38,356 nucleotides of DNA from positions 1-38,356 of the forward strand of contig JACQXD010000061.1 of assembly GCA_016208875.1 (NCBI GenBank), given 5' to 3'. Origin of the DNA: Nitrospirota bacterium (GTDB lineage: Bacteria > Nitrospirota > Thermodesulfovibrionia > Thermodesulfovibrionales > UBA1546). The position numbers and the translations under genes are program-made. The notes beneath the pieces were generated by a model, which was given only the letters and a program-made list of their open reading frames with translations, was not told the origin of the DNA and did not search any database. This document shows, piece after piece, positions 23,132 through 31,894 of this stretch (its first letter is position 1; every line of letters starts with the position of its first letter).

Positions 23132-24229
23132 TCATTTCACCCTTACTATTAATGGGTCAATGCCCTCCATTGCAAGGCTCTTTTTCATCACAGGTCTTTG
23201 AGGCCGGGACTGCCTTGTCTTTGATTCCACATTGGCGTATACATAGTCATAGAGTTCTTCGGCACGGATAACGCCGTCTCTATTAATATCCGCCTCGCCC
23301 AGCATTCCCTTCAAAAAGAAATATGTGAATAGACCATGTTCTTCTTCCTTGTAAGAGTTGCTCATCTGGTTCTTTTCCGATGATGCAAGTACGAGCATCT
23401 CCTTCTTGGATGCGAGGACCGGGTCTTTTACAATAATCGTTCCGGGACGGCCGCCGATGATGGACTGCAGCGTCTCGGACCTGCCGACCACTCCTGTAAA
23501 ACATGCATCGAGGATTACATAGACCTCTTTTGCATTTAAAGAGCCGAGGTCTGCATAAAGCTTATCGAGTGATAAAGCAGTGTTGCCGATGTTCTCGGGA
23601 TTACTGTCATGGAGCAAAAGATAGGGCGGCTTCTCGATTGCCTCTGCCTTCGGGTCAGGGACGCCATGACCTGCATAATAGAGATAAAGCGTATCCCCAG
23701 ACCGAACTTTTTTCTGTAATTCTCTTGAGAAAAGATCGTCGAGAGATGCCTTTGTGGCAGCATTGTTCAATCTCAGATATACATTATCGTTGGGTATTCC
23801 CATGAACTTTGTCATATATTCCTTTACAACCTCTGCATCCTTTTTCGCATAATTCGCAGGGATGGTATTTCTGTAGTTTTCTATGCCGATAACCACACCC
23901 CATTTTTTGCTATCTTTTTTCACAGGCGTCTCAGGGCCGTTCTTTATACAGCCATCAATATCCCCGCATATCCCTTCGGCAGAAACCGTAAATGATTCGC
24001 TGCTCTTAAAATAATTATCAATATAGACCTTCACCTTCCATTCGCCTGTGAGCTTCGCTGCCTTCTCGCTGTGTATACCTATCCTGTGGGCGCCTGTGAC
24101 CCTGTCGTGCCTTTCCCCTTCTTTGCTTATATCGTAATCCTCTGTCTTGAGATATAATTGGCCGTCGGGTGTAATCCATTCCCATCTGAGCGTATGCCTG
24201 CCCTCTACATTTTCTGCCTTAACCCACAT
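23132..24229 (-). CDS. Caspase-like (peptidase C14) domain, main part of a frameshifted lipoprotein
   Basis: Residues 1-90 form a beta-rich domain (GRHTLRWEWITPDGQLYLKT). From KKWGVVIGIENYRNTIP starts the caspase/metacaspase fold, with the catalytic His in LYLYYAGHGVPD and Cys in EVYVILDACFTGVVGR. Near the C-terminus ADINRDGVIRAEELYDYVYA resembles an EF-hand-like calcium site. The apparent start MWVKAENVEG lies inside a domain. The true N-terminus is encoded by the overlapping frame at 24219-24437, separated by a +1 shift in an A7 run. It is the first gene of an operon with the DUF4384 and Gly-rich proteins. Protease activity is predicted from both catalytic residues. Confidence 0.82.
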   Translation of the reverse strand: MWVKAENVEGRHTLRWEWITPDGQLYLKTEDYDISKEGERHDRVTGAHRIGIHSEKAAKLTGEWKVKVYIDNYFKSSESFTVSAEGICGDIDGCIKNGPETPVKKDSKKWGVVIGIENYRNTIPANYAKKDAEVVKEYMTKFMGIPNDNVYLRLNNAATKASLDDLFSRELQKKVRSGDTLYLYYAGHGVPDPKAEAIEKPPYLLLHDSNPENIGNTALSLDKLYADLGSLNAKEVYVILDACFTGVVGRSETLQSIIGGRPGTIIVKDPVLASKKEMLVLASSEKNQMSNSYKEEEHGLFTYFFLKGMLGEADINRDGVIRAEELYDYVYANVESKTRQSRPQRPVMKKSLAMEGIDPLIVRVK

Positions 24230-24437
24230 TACTACCTGCGTGTCGCGTGTATAAAACTTGTCTGCTTTTTTTAGGCTCTATCAGATTATCTCTAACGGCA
24301 GTGTCCCTGCATATCGCAGCCTCGATCTGAATATCGGATGGAAGATGGAGCGAGGAAGTTTTTGCAGGCGTTGAAGAGCATGAGACAAGTGATAGAACAA
24401 TGAATAAAAGCACACTTTTTATAAAGAGTCGTTCCAT
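24219..24437 (-). CDS. Lipoprotein N-terminus of the caspase protein, cut off by a +1 frameshift
   Basis: The frame has a lipoprotein signal (MERLFIKSVLLFIVLSLVSC), then SDIQIEAAICRDTAVRDNLI and EPKKSRQVLYTRHAG before stopping. At the A7 run (plus-strand T7 at 24266-24272) removing one A makes the sequence read EPKKADKFYTRDTQVVMWVK, joining exactly the caspase frame. The whole protein would be about 435 aa. TTGACA and a weak -10 (TATCAC, 18-base gap) lie upstream with an AGGAGGGG ribosome-binding site. Either a recent mutation, a sequencing error or slippage at the A run. Confidence 0.75.
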   Translation of the reverse strand: MERLFIKSVLLFIVLSLVSCSSTPAKTSSLHLPSDIQIEAAICRDTAVRDNLIEPKKSRQVLYTRHAGSNVG

Positions 24438-24590
24438 ATTTTTCCCCTCCTATACAGCCGACCTAATGCTAATGTGATACCATAACGGCATTGTAAGTGT
24501 CAAGGATTTTTTGGGAGTTTTTTTTGGTTTTTTAGGGAGGGCTTTTTATTATTATAGTTTTCTGTATCCTCTTTCTTTTAATTATTGGGT

Positions 24591-24596
24591 TATAAT
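24591..24596 (+). promoter_or_regulatory. -10 box of panC
   Basis: A perfect TATAAT ends 6 bases before the panC ATG and no ribosome-binding site intervenes. The transcript is predicted to start at the ATG (leaderless). Confidence 0.55.
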
Positions 24597-24602
24597 AAAC
24601 CA

Positions 24603-25478
24603 ATGGAACTGATACGAATACCCCGCATAATGAAGGACACATCCATAGGTCATCTGCTTCATGGTAGAAGCATAGGGTTTGTTCCTACGATGGGTGCACT
24701 GCATGAGGGACATCTCAGCCTTGTGAGGAGATCCAAAGGTGAAAATGACATTACAGTAGTAAGTATATTTATTAATCCCCTTCAGTTTGGCCCTAAAGAG
24801 GATTTTAACGAATATCCGAGGGATACCGAGGGTGATATGGTTAAACTAAAAGGGGCAGATGCGGATATACTTTTTATGCCGGATGTATCATTAATTTATC
24901 CTGACAAATTTCTGACATATGTCGAGGTACAAAATCTTTCCGAGAAACTCTGTGGTGTGATCAGACCCGGTCATTTTAGTGGGGTAACTACAATAGTTGC
25001 AAAGCTTCTCAATATCGTGAAACCGACGAGGGCATATTTCGGGCAGAAGGATTTCCAGCAGGCTATTATTATAAAAAAAATGGTTAAAGACCTTGATATG
25101 GGCTTGGAAGTAGTAGTTTGTCCGACGATCAGGGAACATGACGGCCTTGCCATGAGTTCGAGGAATTCATATCTGAATGGTGAGGAGCGAAAGGCAGCGT
25201 CCGTTATAAACAGATGCCTTAATCAGACCACAGAGTTGATAAAATCTGGTATAATAAATCACGACCAAATAAAAGGGTTCATGGAAAAAAAACTTTCAGA
25301 AGAACCTCTGGTTACGGAGATTCAATACGCCTCTGTATATGACCCTGATACACTGGAGGAACTTGAGATTATCGATAAAGAAGCACTTCTTGCAGTGGCC
25401 GTAAGAGTAGGAAAGACAAGATTGATAGACAATATTCTTATAACCCCCGTTAGACACCTTAGACCTCTAACGGGATAA
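24603..25478 (+). CDS. panC: Pantoate--beta-alanine ligase
   Basis: A 291-aa PanC, which joins pantoate and beta-alanine with ATP in the cytosol to make pantothenate for coenzyme A. Diagnostic stretches are VPTMGALHEGHLSLVRRSK (HxGH nucleotide-binding motif), VVSIFINPLQFGPKEDFNEY, RPGHFSGVTTIVAKLLNIVK, RAYFGQKDFQQAIIIKKMV and REHDGLAMSSRNSYL (KMSKS-like loop). The start is the ATG at 24603 (MELIRIPRIM); an upstream TTG at 24585 overlaps the -10 box and is unlikely. The next gene follows after 22 bases with a GAGGAGG site, so they form an operon. Confidence 0.95.
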   Translation: MELIRIPRIMKDTSIGHLLHGRSIGFVPTMGALHEGHLSLVRRSKGENDITVVSIFINPLQFGPKEDFNEYPRDTEGDMVKLKGADADILFMPDVSLIYPDKFLTYVEVQNLSEKLCGVIRPGHFSGVTTIVAKLLNIVKPTRAYFGQKDFQQAIIIKKMVKDLDMGLEVVVCPTIREHDGLAMSSRNSYLNGEERKAASVINRCLNQTTELIKSGIINHDQIKGFMEKKLSEEPLVTEIQYASVYDPDTLEELEIIDKEALLAVAVRVGKTRLIDNILITPVRHLRPLTG

Positions 25479-25503
25479 AAAATAAATGAGGAGGTAAATT
25501 GAG

Positions 25504-25842
25504 ATGCTGAGAAGAGTGCATATTCAGATACTCGACAATCCGATAGAGGACGTTATCTTCTCCAGCGATAAATTTGAAGAACCTGCAACAAACAAGATCC
25601 TCGCAGATGAATTACAGGAGGAGTTGAACCATTTTTATCCTTATGTAGTTTCGGTAGAATATATAGATCTGTTTATGGATAGTGAAAGGGAATTCCCGGA
25701 GATAAGAGAATTGCTGCGGCATGGGGCGATAAATACCCCGATCATACTCATAAACGGTGTACCGAAAATTCACGGCGGAATCCCGTATTCTGTAATAAGA
25801 AAAGAAGTCGAAAAAGTGCTGTCTTCGGGGCTTGTGCATTGA
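25504..25842 (+). CDS. Thioredoxin-fold-like protein without active-site cysteines
   Basis: A 112-aa protein. The end (INTPIILINGVPKIHGGIPY, then SVIRKEVEKVL) resembles the C-terminal half of small thioredoxin-like proteins such as YuzD/DUF1462, including a cis-Pro-like TP. The position where a CxxC would occur reads ILDNPIEDVIFSSD, with no Cys in the whole protein. It is co-transcribed with panC and has a strong ribosome-binding site. Function unknown. It probably uses the fold for binding, not redox. Confidence 0.55.
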   Translation: MLRRVHIQILDNPIEDVIFSSDKFEEPATNKILADELQEELNHFYPYVVSVEYIDLFMDSEREFPEIRELLRHGAINTPIILINGVPKIHGGIPYSVIRKEVEKVLSSGLVH

Positions 25843-25877
25843 TCATAAGTGTCGGTGCCGGTTTTCAGTGCCCGTTT

Positions 25878-26156
25878 TTATAGCCCCATCTTTTTTAATG
25901 CCTCATCAGCACTTTTACTTCCTGCCGGTGCCTCCTCGGGCAGATATAACATTACCCCGCCTTTGACCGGTCTTATAACGATCTTCCCCTCGGAGGCCAA
26001 TTTGTTTGTTACCTCGACGGGATTTTCGCCGGCAAAATATTTCTTAAAGGCGTCATTGAATCCGGAATATACGGTATGAATACCTTTATACCCTTCCTTT
26101 CTCAGACTAACAATAGCCTTTTTCACAAACTCCTCATGATTCATTTGCTCCGACAT
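25878..26156 (-). CDS. Uncharacterised 92-aa protein, last gene of the SNF2 operon
   Basis: The small soluble protein reads MSEQMNHEEFVKKAIVSLRK, then HTVYSGFNDAFKKYFAG and EGKIVIRPVKGGVMLYLPEE. The second half looks like a winged-helix wing (KLASEGKIVIRPVKGG), so it may bind nucleic acid. A GGAGGGTAAC site precedes the ATG. It starts 11 bases after the zinc-ribbon gene, so it belongs to the same operon as the SNF2 helicase. No family recognised. Confidence 0.6.
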   Translation of the reverse strand: MSEQMNHEEFVKKAIVSLRKEGYKGIHTVYSGFNDAFKKYFAGENPVEVTNKLASEGKIVIRPVKGGVMLYLPEEAPAGSKSADEALKKMGL

Positions 26157-26167
26157 GTTACCCTCCT

Positions 26168-27274
26168 TTATTTGTTGTTATTATTTCCCTTATTGCATTT
26201 CGGACATATATTATTATGACATGCCCTACAGTATTGTTTCCCGCATTCGGTGCAAGGCTCAAAACACCTTGCACAAACAATATGCAGCTTATCATCGCAT
26301 ATATAGTAAGACCCCTGTGGATTATAACACGATTCGCACGGCAAAAAATCAAATTGCCTGTCAATGGGATTATAAATAACAGGGAATTGCCTCACGGCAA
26401 GTCTTCTTTTTATATTTATCCAGAATACCGGTGCATCAGTTTCTATTCTTACGGCAGAGAGGGGTTTTACATGAATATTCAAAGTATATTTTGAGACTAA
26501 GTCCTGGACCTTCAGCCTCTGCTCCATCTCGATTGCATTCACCTTATTCAGGAGTTTATCATCGGTCTCGCTTTTTTTCTCTATGGCATTTTTAACCTCT
26601 ACCTTAAGTGCTTCGTAATATTCATAGACCCTTTTAACGTCACGATTGAGCCTTCGCTCAAGGCTTTTCCTGAAATCCTTAACCGTTTCCTTTATCATCT
26701 GATTGACCGATAGATAGGCCGCATGAAGAACATCGTTTATATTATGCCTTTCAATATCTTTTAGTTCCCCTTCAATATCCTTTAAATCTGCTATATTATG
26801 TTCAATTTGCATGGTGGATAAAGTCAGCTCATTTATCAATAGAGGCAGGATACCTTCATGTTTTTCATCCGACAATGCCTCGTATTTAAAGTAGATTAGA
26901 AGGTAAGAAATGTTTTTAACCTCTGTCCTATCCTGACGAAAGACGGCATTGTTTAGAATGATCCTATCAGATACGACCCTCGACAGCTTTTCGATATTTG
27001 GAATCGCAGTCTCAATCGCGGCAATCGAAAATCTGCCCTTGCCTGCAAAAAGGTTTTTTATTGACCTGAAGAATTCAGAGTCATAAGATGCATATATCGC
27101 ATCGTCTGCCTTCTCATTATAAGAGAAAATAAGTCTCGCATACTCGGGCATGTTGAGAATATTTGAGACCTCTTGAGGAGCAACGATATCAAGGCTGCCG
27201 TCTTTCGTCTTTTCCACCTCGGCACCGTAATAAGTAAGTATATTAGCTATAACTTCAGGCAATGCTTTATTCAT
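26168..27274 (-). CDS. Coiled-coil protein with C-terminal zinc ribbons, helicase partner
   Basis: A 368-aa product. The middle (residues 150-260) is a long charged helical or coiled-coil region. The last 60 residues hold four CxxC-like knuckles (PCESCYNP; VCARCFEPCTECGKQYC; RACHNNICPKCNK), likely two zinc ribbons or a RING-like fold. It directly follows the SNF2 helicase gene (38-base gap). The constant pairing of a helicase with a coiled-coil zinc protein would fit a nucleic-acid-sensing complex. I do not know a family; function is inferred from context. Confidence 0.6.
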   Translation of the reverse strand: MNKALPEVIANILTYYGAEVEKTKDGSLDIVAPQEVSNILNMPEYARLIFSYNEKADDAIYASYDSEFFRSIKNLFAGKGRFSIAAIETAIPNIEKLSRVVSDRIILNNAVFRQDRTEVKNISYLLIYFKYEALSDEKHEGILPLLINELTLSTMQIEHNIADLKDIEGELKDIERHNINDVLHAAYLSVNQMIKETVKDFRKSLERRLNRDVKRVYEYYEALKVEVKNAIEKKSETDDKLLNKVNAIEMEQRLKVQDLVSKYTLNIHVKPLSAVRIETDAPVFWINIKRRLAVRQFPVIYNPIDRQFDFLPCESCYNPQGSYYICDDKLHIVCARCFEPCTECGKQYCRACHNNICPKCNKGNNNNK

Positions 27275-27312
27275 TTTTACTTCCTACTTCTTATTTCTCA
27301 CTTCTTACTTTT

Positions 27313-29613
27313 TTATGTCTCATAGTCATCACCAAGAATTTCATTATCCATTACCTTTGAATTCAGATATCTTTGTTTGGCATTCAAGAGTTCATTGCCG
27401 AATTGTTCGAACCCCGAATTAAGGCCTTCCTTATCGCTGCTTTTGAGCCAGATATCCATAATTATATCTTCGAAGTCGACATCGTCTCCGAGATGACCGA
27501 GTATCGGTTCTATCTCTCCTATAACCATCTCGAACATATTTATCTTGCTGTCGAGTATCTCGATTATATAATCCTCGATCGTTCCCCTGATCGAAAGGTT
27601 GAATATAAATACGTCTCTTGTCTGTCCTATCCTGTGCAGTCGTCCGATCCTCTGCTCGATCCTCATCGGATTCCACGGCAGATCAAAGTTTATTATGGTA
27701 TTACAAAATTGCAGATTCCTTCCCTCACCGCCCGATTCCGTAGACACTATGACAGGCACTTCATTCTTAAAACTCGATATTGCCGAATTCTTTTCCCTTA
27801 GGGCCATATTGCCCCTGAATGTAACGTGAGGTATCTCTCGCCTCAGGAGAAGGTCTGTGATGTAGTCCATACTCTTTACAAAATGGGTAAAGATAATCTT
27901 CTTCTCATCGGGATTTTTCATCAGTATTTCTATCAGCGCCTTACCTTTGCATATATCCTCAAGGCTGTCAATGGCTTCAAGTATATTTCCTAGTCCATTC
28001 TTATGAATATCCTGGCCTGTATGTAAATTGAGCAATGTATTCTTTATCGCAAAGGGACTGCTCCCCGCCTCTCTTAAAAGAAGATTAATCAGAGACTTTT
28101 TAAGGTTGTGTCTTTTCAGATATTCGCTTATCCCCGTATATATGTCCTTTTCGATAGCTGTCGGTTCGAGCCTCGTTGTTACAGCAAACCTTTTGGGAAG
28201 TTTAAGGTCGATAGCACTCCTTGTATTTCTTATCATCACATCTCTTAAGAGTTCTCTCAGTTTTTCTCTGTCTGCAGTTGATTTTAGATTGCCTTTCCGT
28301 ATGTATTCCTCTTTAAATTGTTTTTCAGTCTTGAACTGACCGGGTTTTAACAGGGTTATAAGATTGAAAAGCTCTATAAGATTATTCTGAACAGGTGTGG
28401 CTGTCAGGAGGAATATAAACTTCTTCTTTATCTGATTAACGAGTTTCCATGATAGGGTTGTCCTGTTCCTAAGATGGTGTGCTTCGTCAACGATTACAAG
28501 GTCATAGAATTGTTCGGTGACAAGGGGCATATTCTTACTGCTCTTTGCCGTATTAATGGATGCAATAATAAACCTCTGCTTCCAGAAGTTTACCGGATCG
28601 TTCATGAATTCAAGGTCGTCCGTAGTCATGAATTCCAGGCCGAATTTTGCCTGAATCTCTTCCCTCCATTGAGAGACAAGAGATGCCGGAGTAAGTATAA
28701 GGACATTCCTGACCATGCCCCGCATGATATATTCCTTCATCAACATCCCGGCCTCGATTGTCTTTCCGAGACCGACCTCATCACACAGAAGCGCCCTCCC
28801 ACGAAAATGTTTGAGAACTTTTCTTGCTGTCTCGATCTGATACCAGTATTTCTCTACATCGGTTATCGCATTCAAACACAAAAGCTCATCAAAGCCGCTC
28901 TGAATACTAAGATATGCATAATCAATCAACATCAGGGTTTCGTGCAGATTTGACCTGTTGCTCTCGGAGATAGGGGTGAACAACTTCTCGCTAAACGGCT
29001 CTATCTTTATGGGAATGCTGTATGAAGGAATCCGGATGACAGGCTTTTCTTCTTTCCATACCGGTTTCTTTTCAGCCTGAACACCGGACTCAGAACCTAC
29101 AGCTCTCGTCTTTAGAACCTGAGCTTGTTTTCTTTTTTTCTTTTCACTCCAGACCCCTGACCCTCGACTCCTGACTACGGATTCTTGACCCTTAAGTTCT
29201 CTTTTAGCAAGGAGATTCCATTCTTTAAACTTTATAAAACCTTCAAGTTCCTCAAATATCATTTTTGGTGATCTTTCAGATTTTAAAAAGGGTTGGCTGT
29301 TTCTAAGTTCTTTTGCCTTCTCCAAATATCCCTTTGCCTTAGAGATATTTTCGAGTGCTGCCTCTACACGGCTAAGCATTATATAATCGAGCCAGTACCC
29401 TCTGATCTTTGCTAATTTTATAAGCCATGGTTTGCTCATTTCCGGTTTATGCCATGAAGTTACACACAATTCAACAATATCTTCTAAAAGCTCACTATCA
29501 TTGGGAAATTGATACAGCATCTTCTCAAGGCACCGGTATGCCTTTCTGTATTCCTTCTTCTTAAGGAATTTTAAGTATGCATTGTATGTGTCCTCAGGAG
29601 TTTCGAATAGCAT
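27313..29613 (-). CDS. SNF2/RapA-like helicase with N-terminal TPR-like region
   Basis: A 766-aa protein. Residues 1-130 are TPR-like helices (NAYLKFLKKKEYRKAYRCLE). A linker around 145-195 is low-complexity and repeat-derived. The SNF2 core has all motifs: DEVGLGKTIEAGM (I), TPASLVSQW (Ia), VDEAHHLRN (II), LLTATPVQN (III), IIFTHF (IV), STESGGEGRNLQFC (V) and RIEQRIGRLHRIGQ (VI). It would translocate on double-stranded DNA or remove bound proteins with ATP, as RapA/HepA does. It is central in a five-gene minus-strand group with the 557-aa, zinc-ribbon, 92-aa and DUF4062 proteins. Confidence 0.88.
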   Translation of the reverse strand: MLFETPEDTYNAYLKFLKKKEYRKAYRCLEKMLYQFPNDSELLEDIVELCVTSWHKPEMSKPWLIKLAKIRGYWLDYIMLSRVEAALENISKAKGYLEKAKELRNSQPFLKSERSPKMIFEELEGFIKFKEWNLLAKRELKGQESVVRSRGSGVWSEKKKRKQAQVLKTRAVGSESGVQAEKKPVWKEEKPVIRIPSYSIPIKIEPFSEKLFTPISESNRSNLHETLMLIDYAYLSIQSGFDELLCLNAITDVEKYWYQIETARKVLKHFRGRALLCDEVGLGKTIEAGMLMKEYIMRGMVRNVLILTPASLVSQWREEIQAKFGLEFMTTDDLEFMNDPVNFWKQRFIIASINTAKSSKNMPLVTEQFYDLVIVDEAHHLRNRTTLSWKLVNQIKKKFIFLLTATPVQNNLIELFNLITLLKPGQFKTEKQFKEEYIRKGNLKSTADREKLRELLRDVMIRNTRSAIDLKLPKRFAVTTRLEPTAIEKDIYTGISEYLKRHNLKKSLINLLLREAGSSPFAIKNTLLNLHTGQDIHKNGLGNILEAIDSLEDICKGKALIEILMKNPDEKKIIFTHFVKSMDYITDLLLRREIPHVTFRGNMALREKNSAISSFKNEVPVIVSTESGGEGRNLQFCNTIINFDLPWNPMRIEQRIGRLHRIGQTRDVFIFNLSIRGTIEDYIIEILDSKINMFEMVIGEIEPILGHLGDDVDFEDIIMDIWLKSSDKEGLNSGFEQFGNELLNAKQRYLNSKVMDNEILGDDYET

Positions 29614-29656
29614 TAGTTTAGATTCTCCCCTCTACCCACCATCTAAGAATCATTCT

Positions 29657-31330
29657 TCATCCCTTATCACTCAAAAGTTTCTTAATCTCCTGCTGGAAAG
29701 CACTATAACGATTATAGCGACTCCTTATTTTATTAAAGAAGGCTTGTGCCTCGGTAGACCTACCCAGTAGATTTAATGCCTCTACACATCCAACAAGAAG
29801 TAACGCCGCCTTATCATAACTTCCACGATATTTATTCGATACTATGACATCCACTCTTTTCTCGATGGCTGAGTTTGCCCATTTGATATGCCGTACCCTA
29901 TCTTCTTCGGAAATGTCCTTTGAGAGGATATCTTTTTCAACAACTTCCTCGAATCTCTTATTCTGCTCATCCTCATATATCTCATTACCTATCCAAATCT
30001 TCCTGATAGCTGAATTGCTTTTTAAGGTCATCCCTCTTACAGAAGAAATGACTAAGAATGGTACAGCCACGGCCTGTGAACTATTAGCCCCTGACCATCC
30101 TAAAGGTTTCCCTTTGCTTGCCACATCCCACATCTTTTCATAGTCTTCAGTCAGGATATAAGCTTGAACCAATAGTTCCTCAGGATCGCTTGTGAATGAT
30201 TGTTTCCCCTGGTATTTTCCCAAGAAGTCAACAACTTCTTCCATTACATTTAACCGGCCTAATTCCATAGCACTTTCTCTGAGAGATAGTAGCCGTTTTA
30301 TATTGGGAGAAGAAAAGAATGCCTCCTTATGCATCTCAAAGACTAAATTTCCATCATTGATTTTTCCGGCTGATTGGGCTGCGAGATCAGATATCTCTGC
30401 ACGAATACGGGTTTGAAGAGGAATCACTTCAAGACTCTGTTGATATGCCTCAACAGCCTCTCTATTTTTTCCAGCTTCTTGTAGTTTGCTTATCCATACA
30501 AGATATACCTTGTCGAGCTTATTCCCGTGTTCTTTCGCAAGCATTGACAGTCCTCCTAAGCCTTCGAGTTCAAAGATAATGGAGCACAACATATCGAGAT
30601 TCTTCACATAACCCAATGCTCTCATATTTTGAGCAAGGACACTCTCAAGTAAAATCCCCTTCATGTCTTCAAGAAACTGCTCCCAGCCCTCTGGTTTGGC
30701 TGGAATCGCATCTTCAATTGTTTTTAAATCAAAATCGGAAGAGCCGATGTACCTGATGTCATTAATCTCTTCAAAAATAACCTTTGCCCTTTCCTTTTTA
30801 TGAGTAGTTTCGTATAAGGCTCTGAGGTACCTCGTCCTTGCCTCATCCAAATCTGTCTCGACCATCTCTGTTGACGAAAGCTGCCCGGGGAAATGGCCTG
30901 TTTCTTCACCCATATGAAATGCCTTTAATAATCTCCCATAGGCCTGGCAAGCAAATTCCATATTACCCGATAAAAATACATCATCTGTTCTATCAAATAA
31001 TTCATCCATCTCATCCACCCAGGATTCATCGCCCCACTCACGCTCATCATGAATCTTATCATCCCAACCCCAACCATGAGAGTATTTTCCATCTTCAATA
31101 CGTTTCACAAACTCATCAATATCAGTTAATAGGCTAGTATCATCCACTACAACTTGAGCCTTTTCTTTGGGTTTTAGCTCGGCTAAAAAGAATTCCCTCT
31201 CGTCTGGCTTGAGGTTTTTTGCCTTCATCAAAAGAATAGTCCTTATATCCTCTTTAGAAAGCCCCTCTATTTGTTTTTCCACTTCCTTCAAAAATGTCCC
31301 TAATCCCATCTTTTCTTTATTCATATTCAA
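29657..31330 (-). CDS. Uncharacterised 557-aa helical-repeat protein
   Basis: I do not recognise the family. The N-terminus has FLKEVEKQIEGLSKEDIRTI, then an acidic, Trp-rich stretch (SHGWGWDDKIHDEREWGDES), and the rest is regularly helical (LVWISKLQEAGKNREAVEAY is TPR-like; AALLLVGCVEALNLLGRSTE near the end). This suggests a superhelical scaffold. It lies 43 bases upstream of the SNF2 helicase gene on the same strand. A scaffold or sensor role beside the helicase is an inference. Confidence 0.6.
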   Translation of the reverse strand: MNMNKEKMGLGTFLKEVEKQIEGLSKEDIRTILLMKAKNLKPDEREFFLAELKPKEKAQVVVDDTSLLTDIDEFVKRIEDGKYSHGWGWDDKIHDEREWGDESWVDEMDELFDRTDDVFLSGNMEFACQAYGRLLKAFHMGEETGHFPGQLSSTEMVETDLDEARTRYLRALYETTHKKERAKVIFEEINDIRYIGSSDFDLKTIEDAIPAKPEGWEQFLEDMKGILLESVLAQNMRALGYVKNLDMLCSIIFELEGLGGLSMLAKEHGNKLDKVYLVWISKLQEAGKNREAVEAYQQSLEVIPLQTRIRAEISDLAAQSAGKINDGNLVFEMHKEAFFSSPNIKRLLSLRESAMELGRLNVMEEVVDFLGKYQGKQSFTSDPEELLVQAYILTEDYEKMWDVASKGKPLGWSGANSSQAVAVPFLVISSVRGMTLKSNSAIRKIWIGNEIYEDEQNKRFEEVVEKDILSKDISEEDRVRHIKWANSAIEKRVDVIVSNKYRGSYDKAALLLVGCVEALNLLGRSTEAQAFFNKIRSRYNRYSAFQQEIKKLLSDKG

Positions 31331-31411
31331 TCCTCACTCATAGTTTTTGTCTCGTGCCACTACTAAACATCTCTACGTGAGATTTCTTTTAATAACTCCT
31401 CAGCCTCAACT

Positions 31412-31783
31412 TTAGGCCAATGGTAGTGTTGGTTTTTCATTCCACACCTCGTCCCTGACAAATATATGTATCTCTTTATTTTCCTGTAAAGCAATTTTTG
31501 TTTCGTACCATGTAATACTAATATCCTCTTTTGGATACTTATTACCTGCATAAGTTCCGCCATATCTTTTGTCAATAATCAAAAGATATATATCGCATTC
31601 TTTGACCGCATCTATGCATGTATCATGTGCATGAAGACCATGTTTTTTAGGAAAATCAGGTGATTCATTCCAAATAGGCATATATCCCCATTCTTTGAGT
31701 GCATTTGCTAATTCAGATCTTAAATCCTTAAGGTCAAAACATGTAGAACTGATGAAGACCTTTTTACCATCCCTCTTAGTCAT
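31412..31783 (-). CDS. DUF4062 domain protein, possibly truncated
   Basis: The 123-aa product is essentially one DUF4062 domain: KKVFISSTCFDLKDLRSELA, then DAVKECDIYLLIIDKRYGGT and ITWYETKIALQENKEIHIFV. DUF4062 is TIR-like in fold and often forms the N-terminus of larger proteins, including NLR-like defence proteins. Here the frame ends soon after the domain (WNEKPTLPLA). A second frame with a plausible tail (HWPKVEAEELLKEISRRDV) continues past it, so a frameshift or deletion may have removed the rest. A GAGGATAG site precedes the ATG. It may be the first gene of the SNF2 group. Confidence 0.72.
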   Translation of the reverse strand: MTKRDGKKVFISSTCFDLKDLRSELANALKEWGYMPIWNESPDFPKKHGLHAHDTCIDAVKECDIYLLIIDKRYGGTYAGNKYPKEDISITWYETKIALQENKEIHIFVRDEVWNEKPTLPLA

Positions 31784-31894
31784 TGAACTATCCTCTTAAG
31801 ACAAAGAAAATTTTAGTAAGGTCTATCCCTATCAAATTCACTTGCTCCCAACTCGCTTCAATTATACAAAACCTGATTCCCTTTCCCGTCTTGC

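Noticed and set aside
23503-23805. Long open frames antisense to the caspase-like gene
   Set aside because: They overlap a strongly supported gene, and their composition is that of a shadow frame.
25849-26079. Plus-strand frame after the thioredoxin-like gene
   Set aside because: It is antisense to the 92-aa protein gene that has a ribosome-binding site and operon context.
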